20,488 bases of DNA from an uncultured Peptococcaceae bacterium (GTDB lineage Bacteria; Bacillota; Peptococcia; Peptococcales; Peptococcaceae). The translations under genes and the position numbers were made by a program. The number at the start of each line of letters is the position of its first letter. The first letter of the stretch is position 1. The notes below the pieces were generated by a model. The model saw nothing but the letters and a program-made list of their open reading frames with translations, was not told the DNA's origin and ran no database searches. Shown piece by piece: positions 1-7,224 of the stretch. Location of the stretch: assembly GCA_958451915.1 (NCBI GenBank), contig CAUDRX010000019.1, positions 1-20,488 on the forward strand, in the 5' to 3' direction.

Positions 1-735
1 CTCAACTGTTTTCTGGCTTTCTTCGACTGGGAAGCCTACGGCGTCAACAACGCCTTCACCGGCATCTCCTATGCCGGGTTCCTTTCAGTGTCTCAATTCT
101 TCATGATCATGGGTGCTGTCATCCCGGGCATCCTCTACACCAATGCCCGAAAATACGGCGACCTCAAAAACACCGTCGCTTTCGGCACGAGCCGTGTCGA
201 GATCTTTTTTGGAAAGTGCATTGTGAGCATTTTATTATCCACGCTCGTTCTCGCTGTGCTCCTCGCCTTCTGGATCGGCTCCGCCGAACTCCTGCTGGCG
301 TACAGCGATTTCCCAAGCGTCAAGGACATGCTGATGATGGTCCTCTCGCTCTATCTCATCGCCTGCGCCAATGTGATCACGATCGTGCTCTTTATGGAGC
401 TCATCGAACGCGACATCTTCGCAGCCCTCGCCTGGGCAGCCATCTGGTGCATCCTGCCAACGATCCTCAACACCCTGGGCATGCGTTTTGATCTTCTCGC
501 TGAGATCGCAAACTGGATGCCTTACGAATTCCTGCAGCAGAGCATCACCGAGACGACCACCATCGCCAGCGGCGAAGCGCTTGCCGGCACCTGGAGCGTC
601 AACGTTTCCGAACCGACCACCACCTTCCTCTGGTATACCAGCACAGGCCTCACCAAATGCCTGGTCAGCGGCATCGTCGGCACACTGCTCTTCTCCCTCA
701 CCGGCTGGCTCACACTGCGCCACCGCGATCTTTGA
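1..735 (+). CDS. ABC-2 type transporter permease, 5' end outside the window
   Basis: The reading frame is open from base 1 to the TGA at 733-735, so the gene starts upstream; the GTG at 88 is an internal codon and not a convincing start. The visible 244 residues contain several strongly hydrophobic segments typical of the membrane subunit of an ABC-2 exporter. The segment around YTNARKYGDLKNTVAFG and the C-terminal end LRHRDL are closely matched by the gene at 951-1700 (ESRRKNGNLKNSVAFG, LRKRDL), so the two are tandem paralogues and probably form a heterodimeric membrane channel. The histidine kinase downstream suggests an efflux or antimicrobial-peptide resistance unit of the LanFEG/BcrAB kind, in which the ATPase and response regulator would lie upstream. 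The substrate is unknown. Confidence 0.85.
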   Translation, partial: LNCFLAFFDWEAYGVNNAFTGISYAGFLSVSQFFMIMGAVIPGILYTNARKYGDLKNTVAFGTSRVEIFFGKCIVSILLSTLVLAVLLAFWIGSAELLLAYSDFPSVKDMLMMVLSLYLIACANVITIVLFMELIERDIFAALAWAAIWCILPTILNTLGMRFDLLAEIANWMPYEFLQQSITETTTIASGEALAGTWSVNVSEPTTTFLWYTSTGLTKCLVSGIVGTLLFSLTGWLTLRHRDL

Positions 736-749
736 GAGAAGGTGCTGTA

Positions 750-926
750 ATGCTCTCACAGGCCGCCTTCATCGTCTCCATGCTCGCCTTTGCCGCCTGT
801 TTGTTCATGGCGGTGGGTGCGCTCCTGGACGAAGGTTTAAAAGGAATGATCCACTGCAAAAAGCCGCTCTGCATCGCCTTCAGCATCTACGCCGCCGCCT
901 TTGTGCTCTATCTCGTCATCCAATGA
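750..926 (+). CDS. Small two-helix membrane protein in the ABC operon
   Basis: This is a 58-residue open frame starting at ATG 750, preceded by a GAGAAGG ribosome site that begins just after the stop codon of the upstream permease. It lies in a gap that would otherwise be non-coding, in the same direction as its neighbours and 24 bases before the second permease. The protein has two hydrophobic stretches (about residues 4-25 and 40-58) joined by a short polar loop with DEGLKG and HCKK, which predicts a helical hairpin. I do not recognise a family. It could be a small accessory or stabilising subunit of the exporter. A longer frame starting at 657 overlaps the upstream gene and has no ribosome site there. 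Confidence 0.6.
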   Translation: MLSQAAFIVSMLAFAACLFMAVGALLDEGLKGMIHCKKPLCIAFSIYAAAFVLYLVIQ

Positions 927-950
927 TCTTGCTAAGAAAGGAAGATCCCC

Positions 951-1700
951 ATGCTCAACTACATCGCTTCCGAACTCTACCGCATCACCCACACGCGTCC
1001 CGCCTATGTCACCTGCGCCAGCCTCTGTGCCGGCATTCTGGCTATCAATCTGGCACTCCATTTTCTGGGCAACGGCCCTCAGTGGTATGGCCACACATCG
1101 TTCAGCTACGCGCTCAATATCTCCGAGCCTTTTCTCTATGTGATCATGGGCGCCCTCGTTGCTTTTGTGCTCTATGAAAGCCGCCGCAAGAACGGCAACC
1201 TCAAAAACAGCGTCGCCTTTGGCTTCACGCGTCCGCAGCTGTTTCTCGGCCAATGCCTCACTGGCCTTATCACCGCCACAGTGATCATGCTCATCGTGCT
1301 CGCCGTCTGGATCGCCGGCGCAGAACTTCTCCTGGCGCGTACAGACATCTGGACGCTTAACGACTTTCTCGCTTCGACGCTCTATGTCTTTCTTCTCGCT
1401 GTCAGTGGGCTCGTCTCTGCTGTCTTCTTTATCGCCATCTTCCAGCGTGAGATGACTTCCGTCGTTGCCTGGATCGCAGTCTGGAGCATCGCACCGACGG
1501 TCTTCAGATACCTCGGCCTGCAATCTGATATCTGCGCAAAGATCGCAGGCTGGATGCCAAGCAACTTTTTCTCCGCTGACAGCATCGTCCGCTGGTGGGA
1601 AGACCCGCTGACCCTTGAAAAAGCCATCGTGAGCGGCGTCATCGGCATCCTTGTCTTCACGCTGCTGGGCGTGGTATCATTACGGAAAAGAGACCTTTGA
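951..1700 (+). CDS. ABC-2 type transporter permease
   Basis: This 249-residue integral membrane protein is the full-length paralogue of the permease at 1-735. A GAAAGGAAG ribosome site lies just upstream of the ATG. About six hydrophobic segments can be seen, beginning near residues 17-38 and 60-75. The cytosolic stretch ESRRKNGNLKNSVAFGF lies between the second and third helices, and the protein ends in SLRKRDL. In ABC-2 exporters such as LanEG or BcrB, two permeases of this size pair with one separate ATPase. The histidine kinase starts 21 bases downstream, so transport and sensing are probably co-expressed. Export of an antimicrobial peptide or toxic compound is an inference from this arrangement only. 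Confidence 0.85.
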   Translation: MLNYIASELYRITHTRPAYVTCASLCAGILAINLALHFLGNGPQWYGHTSFSYALNISEPFLYVIMGALVAFVLYESRRKNGNLKNSVAFGFTRPQLFLGQCLTGLITATVIMLIVLAVWIAGAELLLARTDIWTLNDFLASTLYVFLLAVSGLVSAVFFIAIFQREMTSVVAWIAVWSIAPTVFRYLGLQSDICAKIAGWMPSNFFSADSIVRWWEDPLTLEKAIVSGVIGILVFTLLGVVSLRKRDL

Positions 1701-1721
1701 TCCATCCAGGGAGGGGACGCC

Positions 1722-2675
1722 ATGCTCACCACCATCCTCATCATCATTCTCTGTGCTGCGGCCGTTTTTTTCGCCTGGCGCTGGCTGACACTTCGACGGG
1801 CGCTCAGGAACATCCGCGAAGAGCTCACACTCGTTCGTCAGGATCTCACACAGAATCAGATGCTGCACCTGCCAGTGCCGGACACCACACTTTCTGCACT
1901 CCTCGATGATCTCAACGCCCTGCTCGCAGACATTCAGCAGGAGCGCCAGACCTATGCCAGACACGAACGCGCCTTTCAGGAACAGATCGAGGCCATCAGC
2001 CACGACCTGCGCACACCGCTGACGGTCATCCTCGGCAACCTCAAACTTTTCAAAAACACGCAGCAGGCCCAGATCGCCCGTGATCCGGAACTCGCGGAAA
2101 CCGTCGCCGTGATCGAGCAGAAAGCCGAAGCCATGAAGCTCCTCGTTGCTCAGTTCTATGATTATTCCCGACTCGCTGCCGATGACATGGCCCTGTCCCT
2201 CACCCGGGTCGATGCCGGCCGTTGTCTGCGCGAAGCCCTGGCAGGCAATTACCAGCTACTCCAGGACGCAGATCTGGCCCTCGAAGTCACGCTGCCGGAA
2301 CATCCGCTCTGGGCCCTCGCCGATGAAGCGGCGCTGGCGCGTGTTTTTCAAAATCTCCTGCAGAATGCCGGCCGCTATGCCAAAAGCCGACTCGTCATCA
2401 CTGCTGACGAAAAGCCTGAGCAGCTCCTCCTCACCTTCGCCAACGACACCACCGATCTCAGCCCCAGCGACACCGCCCGCCTGTTTGAACGCTTCTACAC
2501 CCCCGATGCTTCCCGCCACCAGGGCAGTGAGAAAGGACAGGGCGGCACCGGACTCGGCCTCACCGTCGCCCGGACACTGGCCCGTGAAATGCAGGGAGAC
2601 CTCAGCGCAGAACTCACACCGACCAGGGATACCGAAGGCATTCTCTGCTTCACCCTCTCCCTGAAACGCGCCTGA
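1722..2675 (+). CDS. Sensor histidine kinase
   Basis: The protein has 317 residues; a strong ribosome site (GGGAGGGG) precedes the ATG. Only one clear transmembrane helix is seen (about residues 4-22), followed by a short linker and coiled region, so there is no large extracellular sensor. The H-box SHDLRTPL places the phosphorylated histidine at residue 94. The ATPase domain shows the N-box NLLQNAGRYA (211-220), an F-box FERFY (255-259) and the glycine-rich GQGGTGLGL (272-280). The usual DxGxG G1 box is replaced by FANDTTDLS (239-247), a variant I have seen in kinases linked to peptide-resistance ABC exporters. Such intramembrane-type kinases often sense through the neighbouring transporter; its partner regulator is presumably upstream of the window. 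Confidence 0.92.
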   Translation: MLTTILIIILCAAAVFFAWRWLTLRRALRNIREELTLVRQDLTQNQMLHLPVPDTTLSALLDDLNALLADIQQERQTYARHERAFQEQIEAISHDLRTPLTVILGNLKLFKNTQQAQIARDPELAETVAVIEQKAEAMKLLVAQFYDYSRLAADDMALSLTRVDAGRCLREALAGNYQLLQDADLALEVTLPEHPLWALADEAALARVFQNLLQNAGRYAKSRLVITADEKPEQLLLTFANDTTDLSPSDTARLFERFYTPDASRHQGSEKGQGGTGLGLTVARTLAREMQGDLSAELTPTRDTEGILCFTLSLKRA

Positions 2676-2677
2676 CC

Positions 2678-2700
2678 AGCCCCATCCTGGGGCTTTTTTT
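2678..2700 (+). terminator. Intrinsic terminator after the histidine kinase
   Basis: A six-base stem, AGCCCC (2678-2683) and GGGGCT (2689-2694), closes a five-base loop and is followed by an uninterrupted T run to 2700. It begins two bases after the kinase stop codon and ends the ABC/kinase operon. Confidence 0.88.
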
Positions 2701-2720
2701 GTACCCGCGTCCAAAAAATA

Positions 2721-2749
2721 TGTTTTTTATCCCTTCCATATGTTAAAAT
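2721..2749 (+). promoter_or_regulatory. Candidate promoter for the acetyltransferase gene
   Basis: An extended -10 element TGtTAAAAT occupies 2741-2749. A poor -35 candidate TGTTTT lies at 2721-2726, 17 bases upstream. The element sits directly after the preceding terminator and about 33 bases before the next start codon. The TG extension could compensate for the weak -35. Confidence 0.5.
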
Positions 2750-2781
2750 AATAGGTAACAAATAAACAGGGGGTTATCATC

Positions 2782-3303
2782 ATGATCAGAAAGGGCACAC
2801 TCGATGACATGCCTCAGATCGAGTCATTGTTTGACGAACATTTTCAGTATCAAAAAAAGTACGAGTCTTACACCATCAATCAGCGTGGCATCTTCCCGAG
2901 CGTCGCAGGGCTGACCAATGCCACCAACAACGGCGTCCTCTATGTGCGTGACGATGACGGCGATATCACCGGCATGATCGTTTTCGACAAGATCCAGCCG
3001 CCAGAATTCGCCAACATCAATTGGCACACCCCAGCGCCAGATGACGCTGTCGCCGTCATCCACATGGTCAACACCCGTCCTCGTGCCTATCGCAAGGGCA
3101 TCGCCAAAAGCCTTGTTGATTTTGCGGCCGACTGGGCCCGCGAGAACGGCTGCACCGTACTGCGCAGCGAATGCGGCAGCCAGAACCTGCCGGCGGTGCT
3201 GATGTTCAAGCGTTTCGGCTTCGAACGCGTTGGCGTCTCTTCCATCAAAGTCAGCGGCGTTGTCCAGGCCGATGGCCACATCTTCTATGAAAAAGTGCTT
3301 TAA
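2782..3303 (+). CDS. GNAT family N-acetyltransferase
   Basis: This is a 173-residue single-domain protein, a usual length for the family. The ATG is preceded by AGGGGG with an eight-base spacing. The acetyl-CoA binding motif is visible as RPRAYRKGIAKSLVDFA (99-115), with the pyrophosphate-binding R-x-x-G-x-A core at 104-108. The later signature NLPAVLMFKRFGFE (135-148) is the usual strand-helix end of the fold. Members transfer an acetyl group from acetyl-CoA to an amine on a small molecule, antibiotic or protein. Nothing here identifies the acceptor. It stands alone between two terminators, so it is probably transcribed as a single gene. Confidence 0.9.
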   Translation: MIRKGTLDDMPQIESLFDEHFQYQKKYESYTINQRGIFPSVAGLTNATNNGVLYVRDDDGDITGMIVFDKIQPPEFANINWHTPAPDDAVAVIHMVNTRPRAYRKGIAKSLVDFAADWARENGCTVLRSECGSQNLPAVLMFKRFGFERVGVSSIKVSGVVQADGHIFYEKVL

Positions 3304-3325
3304 AGGGCAGAAAATTGGGTTCAAA

Positions 3326-3382
3326 AAAAGAGCAGCAGCCATACGTAACACTTTATGTGCTACGCATCGCTGCTGCTCTTTT
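3326..3382. terminator. Bidirectional terminator between convergent genes
   Basis: A perfect 14-base stem pairs 3326-3339 with 3369-3382 (AAAAGAGCAGCAGC with its complement). The 29-base loop itself folds further (CGTA..TACG and CAC/GTG). The arms give a T run for both directions: four Ts on the plus strand and seven on the minus strand. It serves both the acetyltransferase (+) and the CGGC gene (-), which converge here. Confidence 0.88.
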
Positions 3383-3417
3383 GATCTCTCTGAATATCTC
3401 TTTAACACCCCGCGTGA

Positions 3418-3756
3418 TCAGTGTGTCCAGTCGAGGAACTGAACGGCGCCGTTCTGGTCCTTATCAATGATGTCCTTCATCTTTTTCGCGAATGGGCATG
3501 GATAACCGATCGGATTGCCTTTCTGGATGCAAGACGCAAAAACGATGGTGTCAGCACCGCGTTTGACAAGCTCGCGAACGCGCAGCACCGCTTTTTTCCC
3601 TGGGCAGCCGCCGCAGTTGTTAAAACCAATGAGTTCGATCGGCTCATCAGCCGGCACATCAGCAAAGACACCGCTGCGTTCACGGATCGCTTTGAAGTCC
3701 GAAGTCCCTGGGCAATAATCTTCGGTCATACGGCAACGGATGATACCAATTTTCAT
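3418..3756 (-). CDS. CGGC domain-containing protein, copy 1
   Basis: This 112-residue protein is preceded by a near-ideal AGGAGG ribosome site. It carries the motif NCGGCPGKKAV (residues 47-57) that defines the CGGC domain, a small family thought to bind metal but with no established function. Six cysteines (C8, C15, C48, C51, C76, C87) are all conserved in the second copy at 8889-9245, and the two proteins match at roughly 70% of positions when aligned by eye. The repeated Cys pairs and the neighbouring metal-transporting ATPase point to a role in metal or redox handling, which is an inference. It has its own promoter and a terminator at its 3' end, so it is probably transcribed alone. Confidence 0.88.
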   Translation of the reverse strand: MKIGIIRCRMTEDYCPGTSDFKAIRERSGVFADVPADEPIELIGFNNCGGCPGKKAVLRVRELVKRGADTIVFASCIQKGNPIGYPCPFAKKMKDIIDKDQNGAVQFLDWTH

Positions 3757-3786
3757 GACAATAACCTCCTCAATAATATTATCTTC

Positions 3787-3815
3787 ATTATACGCCTGTT
3801 TTCCTGTAAAAAACA
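3787..3815 (-). promoter_or_regulatory. Candidate promoter for CGGC copy 1
   Basis: On the minus strand a perfect TATAAT lies at 3792-3787, about 31 bases before the start codon. The -35 at 17-base spacing (TGTTTT, 3815-3810) is poor. An imperfect inverted repeat (TTTTCC-TGT ... ACA-GTGG-AAAA, about 3800-3824) covers the -35 zone and could be a regulator site that makes the promoter activator-dependent or repressible. Confidence 0.5.
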
Positions 3816-3871
3816 GTGGAAAAGGCTCTTTTTGTCAGAATCTTTTAAAAACTGCAAGTCTCCCCTGCTCG

Positions 3872-3913
3872 CAGCAAAATCTGAGCCGTGCATCTGTCTG
3901 CACGGCTCAGATT
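3872..3913 (-). terminator. Terminator after the P-type ATPase gene
   Basis: A perfect 15-base stem joins 3878-3892 to 3899-3913 (AATCTGAGCCGTGCA and its complement) around a six-base loop. Read leftward it is followed by a short T run. It lies 25 bases past the ATPase stop codon. Confidence 0.8.
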
Positions 3914-3937
3914 CTGTTTAAAATATATGAAGAAGGA

Positions 3938-5824
3938 TCAGAGATTCTTCACAAAGAGGGCGCGGATGGCATTGATCACAGCAATGATCATGACCCCAAC
4001 GTCAGCAAAGATGGCCAGCCACATATTTGCAAGACCGACAGCCCCGAGCGCGAGACAGATAAACTTGATGCCAATGGCAAAAACAATGTTCTGATAAACG
4101 ATCCGCAGCGTCTTGCGGCTGATCCTGATAGCCTTGACGATCTTCTGCGGATCATCGTCCATGAGCACCACATCGGCCGCCTCAATGGCAGCATCGCTGC
4201 CCATGGCACCCATGGCAATGCCAATGTCTGCACGGCGCAGCACCGGTGCATCGTTGATGCCGTCACCAACAAAAGCAAGTCTTTCTTTCTCTGGTTTCGC
4301 AGCGAGGATAGCCTCCACCTGACTGACCTTGTCGGCTGGCAAAAGCTCGCTGTGCACTTCATCAACGCCCAGTTCTGCTGCAACTTTTTCTGCCACGTTC
4401 CGGCGGTCACCGGTGAGCATGATGGTCTTTCTGATCCCGGCCTGTCTGAGGGCAGCGATGGCTTCCCGTGCATGCGGCTTGACCACATCGGCGACAACGA
4501 TGTGACCGGCATAATTGCCATCGACAGCCACATGCACAATGGTACCAATGCTGTGACAAGGGATGGCTTCAACACCGAGGCGTGCCATGAGTTTGTCATT
4601 GCCGCAGGCAACCTGCACATCGTCCACTGTAGCGATCACCCCGCCGCCGCTGATCTCCTGAACATCGGCAACACGATGACGGTCGACGGTCCTGCCATAG
4701 GCCCGCGCCAGACTCAGCGCGATCGGATGAGAAGAAGCGCTCTCGGCATGCGCAGCCAGTTCCAGGATCTTCTCGTTCTCCATCTGGCTGTGGTGAATGC
4801 CGACAACCTCGAACACGCCCCTGGTAAGCGTGCCGGTCTTGTCAAAGACAATGGTACGGACCTGCGACAACGTTTCAAGGTAGTTGGAGCCTTTGACAAG
4901 CACGCCGGCATTCGAAGCGCCCCCGATCCCGGCAAAGAAGCTCAGCGGGATCGAGATCACCAGTGCGCAGGGACAACTGATGACCAAAAAGGTCAGCGCG
5001 CGATAGACCCAGGTGCCCCAATCGGCATCCATCCCCAGCACCAGCATGCGCACGAGCGGCGGCAGAAAAGCCAGCGCCAGCGCCGCATAGCAGACTGCCG
5101 GTGTATAGATACGGGCAAACCTGGAGATAAAGTTTTCTGACCTGGATTTGCGGGAGCTGGCATTTTCAACGAGCTCGAGGATCCTGGAGACAGTGGATTC
5201 GCCAAATTCCTTCGTCGTCTGAATGCGCAGCACCCCACTCATATTGATGCAGCCACTGATCACGGCTTCTCCGGCCTTAATGTCACGCGGCACGCTCTCG
5301 CCAGTGAGGGCGCTCGTATCGAGGGTCGATGTGCCTTCGAGGACAACACCATCGATCGGCACCTTTTCTCCAGGTTGAACGATGATCACACTGCCCACTT
5401 CGACCTCATCCGGATCGACCTGCTCGAGCTGACCATCCACCTCAATGTTGGCATAGTCCGGGCTGATGTCCATGAGTTCAGTGATATTGCGGCGGCTCTT
5501 GCCCACAGCAACGCTCTGGAAAAGCTCCCCGATCTGGTAAAAGAGCATAACAGCGACAGCTTCAGTATAATCGCCGCTGCCGGAATACAGTGCCAGCGCG
5601 ACCGCCCCGACAGTGGCGACTGCCATGAGAAAGCATTCGTCGAACATCTGACGGTTTTTGATGCCTTTTCCCGCCTTGATCAAAATATCATAGCCAACAA
5701 TGAGATAAGGCACCATGTAACTGACAAAACGCCAGGCCCCCTCGACCGGCACAAAATGCAGACCGATCAAAAGCACCAGCGCGGCCAGGATACGCACCAG
5801 CATTTTCTTTTGTTTCTTGTTCAT
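3938..5824 (-). CDS. Zn/Cd/Pb-transporting P1B-type ATPase lacking its own HMA domain
   Basis: This is a 628-residue metal-exporting P-type ATPase of the plasma membrane. I chose the ATG at 5824 because GGGAGA lies six bases before it; a TTG at 5842 would overlap that site. Visible motifs are TGES (174-177), the membrane metal site SCPCALV (CPC 284-286), the phosphorylated aspartate in DKTGT (D328), SHP (365-367) and GDGINDAP (520-527). In the last membrane part, K587 and D608 (IKFICLALG, FADVG) match in spacing the K693/D714 metal-binding pair of E. coli ZntA, which indicates the Zn/Cd/Pb subgroup and not copper. ZntA/CadA proteins usually start with a CxxC metal-binding domain; here residue 1 leads almost directly into the first helices, and that domain is a separate gene just upstream (5911-6132). 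Confidence 0.95.
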   Translation of the reverse strand: MNKKQKKMLVRILAALVLLIGLHFVPVEGAWRFVSYMVPYLIVGYDILIKAGKGIKNRQMFDECFLMAVATVGAVALALYSGSGDYTEAVAVMLFYQIGELFQSVAVGKSRRNITELMDISPDYANIEVDGQLEQVDPDEVEVGSVIIVQPGEKVPIDGVVLEGTSTLDTSALTGESVPRDIKAGEAVISGCINMSGVLRIQTTKEFGESTVSRILELVENASSRKSRSENFISRFARIYTPAVCYAALALAFLPPLVRMLVLGMDADWGTWVYRALTFLVISCPCALVISIPLSFFAGIGGASNAGVLVKGSNYLETLSQVRTIVFDKTGTLTRGVFEVVGIHHSQMENEKILELAAHAESASSHPIALSLARAYGRTVDRHRVADVQEISGGGVIATVDDVQVACGNDKLMARLGVEAIPCHSIGTIVHVAVDGNYAGHIVVADVVKPHAREAIAALRQAGIRKTIMLTGDRRNVAEKVAAELGVDEVHSELLPADKVSQVEAILAAKPEKERLAFVGDGINDAPVLRRADIGIAMGAMGSDAAIEAADVVLMDDDPQKIVKAIRISRKTLRIVYQNIVFAIGIKFICLALGAVGLANMWLAIFADVGVMIIAVINAIRALFVKNL

Positions 5825-5838
5825 GATCTTTCTCCCAT

Positions 5839-5862
5839 ACAATTAAGCACATTTTTAATTGT
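5839..5862. promoter_or_regulatory. Inverted repeat upstream of the ATPase gene, possible operator
   Basis: A perfect 8-base inverted repeat, ACAATTAA (5839-5846) and TTAATTGT (5855-5862), separated by eight bases, lies 15 bases before the ATPase start. On the minus strand it falls where a weak promoter (TTGAAG, 17 bases, TTAATT) could sit, so it could be an operator for independent control of the pump. No regulator is proven. Confidence 0.5.
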
Positions 5863-5870
5863 TCTTCAAA

Positions 5871-5904
5871 GAAAAAGCACCCTGCAGCGGCGCCGAAGGG
5901 TGCT
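5871..5904 (-). terminator. Terminator between the HMA gene and the ATPase gene
   Basis: Stem AGCACCCT (5876-5883) pairs with AGGGTGCT (5897-5904); read leftward it is followed by TTTTTC. It starts a few bases after the HMA stop codon. Most HMA transcripts would stop here, with read-through or a second promoter supplying the ATPase. Confidence 0.8.
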
Positions 5905-5910
5905 GTCGCT

Positions 5911-6132
5911 TTACTTCAGGAAAACTTCGCAAGCATCCTCAACCTTTTTGCAGTTTTCGCGCACAATCGGCATGATGGCTTTTGGATCCTGACCTTCGTC
6001 AAATTCAACGATCATCTTCAGCGTCATAAAATTAACAGTGGCATTCTTGACACCAGGGGTCTTTTTAGCAGCTTCTTCCATCTTATTGGCACAGTTGGCG
6101 CAGTCAACATCGATCTTATAGGTTTTCTTCAT
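5911..6132 (-). CDS. Free-standing heavy-metal-associated (HMA) domain protein
   Basis: This is a 73-residue single HMA domain of the usual ferredoxin-like length. The metal-binding site DVDCANCANKMEE places Cys at residues 11 and 14, and an aspartate (D10) precedes the first Cys, as in the N-terminal domains of Zn/Cd ATPases. A GAAGGGAG ribosome site precedes the ATG. It lies immediately upstream of an ATPase that lacks this domain, so it most likely acts as a soluble metallochaperone or detached regulatory domain for that pump, though copper-chaperone use cannot be excluded from sequence. A very good promoter lies upstream and a terminator directly downstream, suggesting it is made in excess over the ATPase. 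Confidence 0.92.
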   Translation of the reverse strand: MKKTYKIDVDCANCANKMEEAAKKTPGVKNATVNFMTLKMIVEFDEGQDPKAIMPIVRENCKKVEDACEVFLK

Positions 6133-6196
6133 TTTTGAAAACTCCCTTCTCGCTATTTCAAATTAACGATTAAACAATCTTTTATTTGTTGCCATT

Positions 6197-6225
6197 ATCA
6201 TACGCTATTTGCTGGCCAACGTCAA
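6197..6225 (-). promoter_or_regulatory. Sigma-A type promoter for the HMA gene
   Basis: On the minus strand, TTGACG (6225-6220) and TATGAT (6202-6197) are separated by exactly 17 bases; each is one mismatch from consensus. Between this promoter and the start codon is an AT-rich leader with the near-palindrome TTAATCGTTAA (about 6172-6162), a possible regulator site. Confidence 0.8.
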
Positions 6226-6266
6226 TAGCTTTTCAGTAAAAAAACCTCGCCCACGACAATCTCTCG

Positions 6267-6291
6267 CCAAAAGTGTTGCAGCCACAACACT
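6267..6291 (-). terminator. Weak terminator after the sirtuin pair
   Basis: A 7-base stem AGTGTTG (6272-6278) and CAACACT (6285-6291) closes a six-base loop; read leftward only about four Ts follow. It lies 12 bases beyond the stop codon of the distal sirtuin gene and before the HMA promoter, so termination is plausible but probably incomplete. Confidence 0.45.
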
Positions 6292-6302
6292 GAAAAGCAG
6301 TC

Positions 6303-7160
6303 TCATCCCTGTGATCGGAAGGCATCGAAGACGCCGGCGATGGCTTCGCCCAGATCACCGTCGACACCGATGGACCGTTCCGCGATCTCCTGCGGGATGT
6401 ATACCTCGCCCTTATTGAAGGTCACATAGTGCGCGTTCGGTTCACGAGCGACCAGGCGCATAAGTGGCGCCTTGATCATCTGATTGCGCCAACCAATGCC
6501 CAACTCGAACACGAGCAGCCGTTTGCCACCCGCCGTCTGGAGAAATCGCTCATAGGCCGCAGCCCTGGCCTGCCAGGCTGGCATACGGAAAAAGGATGGA
6601 TCGCCCGCCAGCGCCACTTCCACAGGCCCGCCGCAATGCGGGCAGCGCGGTACCATCTCAGATGGTATGTACCCGTCTTTCTCAGCGGCTGCCAGACGCA
6701 GGACCTCTTCGCGGTTGGACCAGATCGCATCGCAGCAGCCACGGGCACACCGATCATGAGAAAAATTGCCCTCCATCTCGAAAACCTGTGCAGGACCAAA
6801 ACCTGCCGGCACAAAATGATCTTCGACATTGGAGGTAAGGACAAAGGTCGGTACAGCCCTGGTGAGTGCGCGCAGCTGCCGCATGACCAGGCTCACAGGT
6901 TTCTTGTAACATTGCAGATAAGCGAGTCGGCTCCAGAAGCCCCACTTTTCTTCTTCCGCAGAAAAATGGAAGAACATCCCATCCAGGATGCAGCGCCAGC
7001 CATAGCGGGCACGAAAGTCGCCGAAATAGGTCTGAAACCAGACATTGTCGGCAAAGAGATGAAAGCCTTCGGTGATCGAAAGGCCATTACTGGCACCGAT
7101 GACGATGGCATCGGCGTCCCTGATCAAAGATGCGATCTGCTGATAGGTCTCATTCATCAT
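6303..7160 (-). CDS. Divergent Sir2-family protein (sirtuin), Glu in place of catalytic His
   Basis: This 285-residue protein starts at ATG 7160 (or 7157) after AAGGAGG. It keeps the sirtuin outline: Rossmann loop IGASNGLS (21-28, classical GAGIS), the NAD-site strand VLTSNVED (107-114, classical TQNID), a zinc-ribbon-like set of cysteines (C138, C142/C143 and C173, C176) and a C-terminal GDLGEAI. The classical ELHG, whose His is the catalytic base of deacetylases, reads EMEG here, with E130. Ordinary lysine deacetylation is therefore unlikely. It may be a class M-like ADP-ribosyltransferase, an NAD hydrolase or a non-catalytic partner of the related protein encoded just upstream (7225-8208), with which it probably forms an operon with a 64-base gap. 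Confidence 0.82.
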   Translation of the reverse strand: MMNETYQQIASLIRDADAIVIGASNGLSITEGFHLFADNVWFQTYFGDFRARYGWRCILDGMFFHFSAEEEKWGFWSRLAYLQCYKKPVSLVMRQLRALTRAVPTFVLTSNVEDHFVPAGFGPAQVFEMEGNFSHDRCARGCCDAIWSNREEVLRLAAAEKDGYIPSEMVPRCPHCGGPVEVALAGDPSFFRMPAWQARAAAYERFLQTAGGKRLLVFELGIGWRNQMIKAPLMRLVAREPNAHYVTFNKGEVYIPQEIAERSIGVDGDLGEAIAGVFDAFRSQG

Positions 7161-7224
7161 TCTTCCTCCTTATCGTTCAGGCAGCACCCGCAGGTCTGCC
7201 GGAAAGTGCTGTTTTTTCGGCGTG

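Noticed and set aside
1..2675. Naming the ABC/kinase genes as a lantibiotic immunity system
   Set aside because: The layout is compatible, but the ATPase and regulator are out of view and no bacteriocin gene is seen, so only the general type is given.
3740..5140. 466-codon open frame on the plus strand opposite the P-type ATPase
   Set aside because: The minus strand carries an intact ATPase with all motifs; the plus frame reads like His/Asp-rich antisense translation, has no domain and no ribosome site. Codon bias of the real gene keeps it open.
5825..5842. Upstream TTG start for the P-type ATPase
   Set aside because: The stretch contains the GGGAGA ribosome site for the ATG at 5824, so it is more likely leader than coding.
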